Below, one piece after another: positions 13,799-16,337 of a stretch of DNA of 16,337 nucleotides. A program made the position numbers and the translations under genes. The stretch comes from GCA-2862585 sp963991165 (GTDB taxonomy: Bacteria > Bacteroidota > Bacteroidia > Flavobacteriales > UBA7312): the NCBI GenBank assembly GCA_963991165.1, contig CAXDOW010000041.1, forward strand, positions 1-16,337, read 5' to 3'. The first letter of the stretch is position 1. Every line of letters starts with the position of its first letter. The notes beneath the pieces were generated by a model, which was not told the DNA's origin, did no database searches, and saw nothing but the letters and a program-made list of their open reading frames with translations.

Positions 13799-14575
13799 AT
13801 GATCTTTTTAAAGACCGACGAAGAAGTAGAATTGATAAGAAAAAGTTCTTTACTTGTTGCAAAGGTACATGCTGAAATTGCCGATATGATTCAGCCTGGT
13901 GTCACGACTCTTGAGTTAGACATTCGAGCAGAAGAATTTATTCGCGATTTTGGTGGGGTTCCAGCTTTCAAAGGATACAATGGTTTTCCGAACACCCTAT
14001 GCATGTCTCCTGACAGTCAAGTTGTTCATGGCATTCCTAGCGATGTTCCACTTGAGGAAGGTACTATTTTGTCTGTTGATTGTGGAGTGTTAATGAATGA
14101 CTTTTACGGCGATTCTGCATACACTTATGCGGTAGGTGAAATCACTCAAGAAAAACAACACCTGCTTGACGTTACTAAGGAATGTTTGATAAAAGGTATC
14201 GAACAAGCTGTTGTAGGAAATCGTATCGGTGATATAAGCTATGCCATACAACAACACGCTGAAGTTAATCATTATGGAGTTGTTCGTGAGTTGGTGGGAC
14301 ATGGAGTAGGCACACAATTACATGAAAGCCCCGAGGTACCAAATTACGGTAAAAGAGGCAGAGGGCCTAAATTACAAAACGGACTGGTTATAGCTATTGA
14401 ACCCATGATTAATATGGGAGTTAAACAAATACGACAACATAACGATGGATGGACCATAACAACTGCCGATAATAAACCTTCTGCACATTTTGAACATACC
14501 GTAGTTGTCAGACAAGGAAAAGCGGATGTATTATCAAGTTTTGAATGGATTGAAGAAAAATTGAATAAACAGTAA
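13799..14575 (+). CDS. map: Type I methionine aminopeptidase
   Basis: This cytosolic metallo-enzyme removes the initiator methionine from nascent chains with small second residues, after deformylation. The 258-residue pita-bread fold carries all five metal ligands: Asp94 (SVDCG), Asp105 (YGDSA), His168 (VGHGVG), Glu201 (AIEPM) and Glu232 (FEHTVVV). The catalytic histidines His77 (VVHGIP) and His175 (LHESP) are also present. There is no N-terminal extension, so it is the short type Ia bacterial form. It lies directly between secY and infA with 10 nt and 1 nt gaps; many Gram-positive bacteria have adk before map, but none is present here. Several abundant substrates with Ala or Ser at position 2 are encoded beside it. 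Confidence 0.97.
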   Translation: MIFLKTDEEVELIRKSSLLVAKVHAEIADMIQPGVTTLELDIRAEEFIRDFGGVPAFKGYNGFPNTLCMSPDSQVVHGIPSDVPLEEGTILSVDCGVLMNDFYGDSAYTYAVGEITQEKQHLLDVTKECLIKGIEQAVVGNRIGDISYAIQQHAEVNHYGVVRELVGHGVGTQLHESPEVPNYGKRGRGPKLQNGLVIAIEPMINMGVKQIRQHNDGWTITTADNKPSAHFEHTVVVRQGKADVLSSFEWIEEKLNKQ

Positions 14576-14576
14576 G

Positions 14577-14792
14577 ATGGCCAAACAGGCACACATAGAA
14601 CAAGATGGAGTCATTACTCAAGCACTTTCTAACGCAATGTTTAGAGTAGAGCTCGAGAATGGGCATGTCATAACAGCTCATATCTCTGGAAAAATGCGAA
14701 AATTTTATATCAAACTTTTGCCTGGAGATAAAGTAAAGTTGGAAATGTCACCATACGATTTAACAAAAGGAAGAATAACTTACAGATATTAA
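14577..14792 (+). CDS. infA: Translation initiation factor IF-1
   Basis: IF-1 occupies the 30S A site during initiation and works with IF-2 and IF-3. The 71 residues are a single OB fold: MAKQAHIEQDGVITQALSNA (1-20), MFRVELENGHVITAHISGKM (21-40), RKFYIKLLPGDKVKLEMSPY (41-60) and DLTKGRITYRY. Length and all strand motifs match bacterial IF-1. The ATG at 14577 begins one base after the map stop, so coupling is likely. Confidence 0.98.
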   Translation: MAKQAHIEQDGVITQALSNAMFRVELENGHVITAHISGKMRKFYIKLLPGDKVKLEMSPYDLTKGRITYRY

Positions 14793-14798
14793 AGAAAA

Positions 14799-14915
14799 AT
14801 GAAAGTAAGAGCATCACTAAAAAAAAGAAGCGAGGATTGTAAAATAGTCCGACGAAAAGGTCGCTTGTATGTAATTAATAAAAAGAACCCTAAGTTTAAA
14901 CAACGTCAAGGTTAA
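14799..14915 (+). CDS. rpmJ: 50S ribosomal protein L36 (bL36), zinc-free form
   Basis: This 38-codon gene reads MKVRASLKKRSEDCKIVRRK at residues 1-20 and ends PKFKQRQG, which is the L36 family pattern from end to end. L36 is the smallest 50S protein and stabilises 23S rRNA near the L16 region. The usual form binds zinc through three Cys and one His at positions 11, 14, 27 and 33. Here these are Ser11, Cys14, Asn27 and Phe33, so zinc cannot be held and this is the C-minus type known in Bacteroidota. It follows infA by 6 nt and precedes rpsM by 14 nt, exactly the expected infA-rpmJ-rpsM order. Confidence 0.96.
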   Translation: MKVRASLKKRSEDCKIVRRKGRLYVINKKNPKFKQRQG

Positions 14916-14929
14916 CAAAACAAATATAA

Positions 14930-15307
14930 ATGGCTAGAATTGCAGGTATAGATTTACCAAAAAACAAAAGAGGCATTATAGGTTTAACCTATATATTTGG
15001 AATTGGTCCAAGTGTTGCCAAAGAAATACTAGATAAAGCTGGTATTGACCACAGCGTCAAAGTTCAAGATTGGAACGACAAGCAACTCTCCGATATACGT
15101 CAGATCATAGGTGACGAGATTAAAGTCGAAGGCGAATTGCGTTCAGAAATTCAAATGAATATAAAACGCTTGATGGACATAGGTTCTAACAGAGGGATAA
15201 GACATCGTTCGGGTTTACCATTAAGAGGTCAACGAACAAAAAATAACTCAAGAACCAGAAAAGGAAAAAGAAAAACAGTTGCTAACAAAAAGAAGGCAAC
15301 TAAATAA
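14930..15307 (+). CDS. rpsM: 30S ribosomal protein S13 (uS13)
   Basis: S13 lies in the 30S head, bridges to L5 on the 50S and touches P-site tRNA with its C-terminal tail. The 125 residues start MARIAGIDLPKNKRG and contain a helix-two-turns-helix region with LTYIFGIGPSVAKEIL (19-34), then LRSEIQMNIKRLMDIG (70-85) and the signature SNRGIRHRSGLPLRGQRT (86-103), ending in a long Lys-rich tail. In E. coli the alpha operon has a long S4-binding pseudoknot in front of rpsM; here only 14 nt separate it from rpmJ. Confidence 0.98.
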   Translation: MARIAGIDLPKNKRGIIGLTYIFGIGPSVAKEILDKAGIDHSVKVQDWNDKQLSDIRQIIGDEIKVEGELRSEIQMNIKRLMDIGSNRGIRHRSGLPLRGQRTKNNSRTRKGKRKTVANKKKATK

Positions 15308-15317
15308 TCACTGAATT

Positions 15318-15701
15318 ATGGCGAAAACAAATCAGAAAAAGAGAACTGTTAAAGTAGATGCTATCGGGCAAGCCCATATTCAAGCCACCTTTAACAACAT
15401 TATTATTTCCTTAACAAACAATCAGGGACAAGTAATTTCATGGTCTTCTGCTGGTAAAATGGGATTCAGAGGGTCAAAGAAAAATACACCCTATGCCGCC
15501 CAAACAGCTGCTGAAGATTGCGCTACTAAGGCCTATGAGGCAGGATTAAGGAAAGTAAAGGTTTTTGTCAAAGGCCCTGGTGCTGGTCGTGAATCCGCAA
15601 TAAGGACTTTACACAACACTGGCATAGTCGTTACCGAAATTGTTGACATCACACCAATTCCGCATAACGGTTGCCGTCCACCAAAACGAAGAAGAGTTTA
15701 A
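15318..15701 (+). CDS. rpsK: 30S ribosomal protein S11 (uS11)
   Basis: S11 forms part of the 30S platform and the mRNA exit path near the E site. The 127-residue product has a basic N-terminal arm, then GQAHIQATFNNIIISLTNNQ (17-36), SSAGKMGFRGSKKNTPYAAQ (43-62), VKVFVKGPGAGRESAIRTL (80-98) and DITPIPHNGCRPPKRRRV (110-127). The HNGCRPPKRRRV end includes the Asn-Gly step that becomes isoaspartate in several bacterial S11 proteins. Gaps are 10 nt to rpsM and 23 nt to rpsD. Confidence 0.98.
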   Translation: MAKTNQKKRTVKVDAIGQAHIQATFNNIIISLTNNQGQVISWSSAGKMGFRGSKKNTPYAAQTAAEDCATKAYEAGLRKVKVFVKGPGAGRESAIRTLHNTGIVVTEIVDITPIPHNGCRPPKRRRV

Positions 15702-15724
15702 TTACATTGAAATAATTATTATAT

Positions 15725-16327
15725 ATGGCTAGATACAGAGGTCCTCAATCCAAAATTGCAAGACGATTTAACGAACCAATTTTTGGTCCCGACAAGGCAT
15801 TAGAAAGAAAAAGCTATGGCCCCGGTCAACACGGAAATAACAGAAGAGCAAAAAAATCAGAATATGCTACTCAGTTAGCCGAAAAGCAAAAGGCAAAATA
15901 TACCTATGGTATTTTAGAAAAGCAGTTTTCTAACCTGTTTAAAGAAGCATCGAGAAGAAAAGGAATTACTGGTGAGATACTTTTACAATTGTGCGAAACT
16001 CGTCTCGATAATATCGTATATCGTTTAGGAATAGCTCCCTCTCGTCGAGCTGCCCGACAATTAGTTACCCATCGACACATTACCGTCAATGGAACTATTG
16101 TCAATATTCCTTCTTACTCCCTAAATGCAGGAGACACCATTTCAGTAAGAGAAAAATCTAAATCATTAGAGGTTATATCCACTTCCTTAATGAATTTATC
16201 CGACCGATGTGAATATGTTGAATGGAATCCCGATTTAATGAGTGGAAAATTAACAGCTATTCCTCAACGAGAACAGATTTCGGAAAATATTAAAGAACAA
16301 CTTATCGTTGAATTATATTCTAAATAA
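15725..16327 (+). CDS. rpsD: 30S ribosomal protein S4 (uS4)
   Basis: S4 is a primary 16S rRNA binder of the 5' domain and contributes to mRNA unwinding and accuracy. The 200 residues begin MARYRGPQSKIARRFNEPIF, contain KSYGPGQHGNNRRAKKSEY (29-47) and the S4 RNA-binding domain at about 92-155 with ETRLDNIVYRLGIAPSRRAA (91-110) and THRHITVNGTIVNIPS (115-130). It lacks the N-terminal zinc-binding Cys cluster of some S4 proteins, so it is the zinc-free type. It ends in tandem stops (TAATAA, 16325-16330). rpoA and rplQ are the expected next genes but the window ends 10 nt past the first stop. Confidence 0.97.
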   Translation: MARYRGPQSKIARRFNEPIFGPDKALERKSYGPGQHGNNRRAKKSEYATQLAEKQKAKYTYGILEKQFSNLFKEASRRKGITGEILLQLCETRLDNIVYRLGIAPSRRAARQLVTHRHITVNGTIVNIPSYSLNAGDTISVREKSKSLEVISTSLMNLSDRCEYVEWNPDLMSGKLTAIPQREQISENIKEQLIVELYSK

Positions 16328-16337
16328 TAACTAAATC

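Overview
This window is the main ribosomal-protein superoperon of a Bacteroidota bacterium, most likely Flavobacteriia-like. It contains 31 complete genes, all on the + strand, plus the 3' tail of one unrelated gene at the left edge. Five observations support the placement. The left-edge fragment looks like a type IX secretion (T9SS) C-terminal sorting domain. The promoter has a perfect Bacteroidota -7 box (TAnnTTTG). The str cluster lacks tuf and runs straight into the S10 cluster. The starts lack Shine-Dalgarno sequences and are preceded by A-rich DNA. The proteins show Bacteroidota-type signatures: DALMKLELPSGV in S10, DHPMGGGEGRASGG in L2, and zinc-free L36 and S14. The DNA is A+T-rich.

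Layout. 1-164: C-terminal 53 residues of a probable T9SS-secreted protein. 165-321: intergenic region with an intrinsic terminator (193-223), the operon promoter (246-275) and a short leader with a 5-bp hairpin (280-293). 322-3302: str block, rpsL-rpsG-fusA. 3313-8081: S10 block, rpsJ-rplC-rplD-rplW-rplB-rpsS-rplV-rpsC-rplP-rpmC. 8093-13788: spc block, rpsQ-rplN-rplX-rplE-rpsN-rpsH-rplF-rplR-rpsE-rpmD-rplO-secY. 13799-16327: map-infA-rpmJ-rpsM-rpsK-rpsD, leading into the alpha block; rpoA and rplQ would be expected just beyond the right edge.

How the genes work together. Twenty-seven genes encode ribosomal proteins of both subunits. The other four are translation factors EF-G and IF-1, the SecY translocon channel, and methionine aminopeptidase, which trims nascent chains. 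No internal terminator or convincing internal promoter was seen, and gaps between genes run from a 1-nt overlap to 29 nt, so the array is probably one transcript or a few nested ones. The spaces where E. coli keeps its S7, S8, S4 and L4 feedback sites are too short here to hold equivalent intergenic structures.

Novelty. I found no undescribed system: gene content and order are conventional for the phylum. The points worth a second look are mostly about translation signals and the regulatory layout. They are the absence of SD sequences (with rplE a possible exception), the frequent CGA arginine codons in highly expressed genes, the near-uniform TAA stops with one backed-up TGA, the zinc-independent paralogue forms, and the hairpin at the predicted mRNA 5' end.
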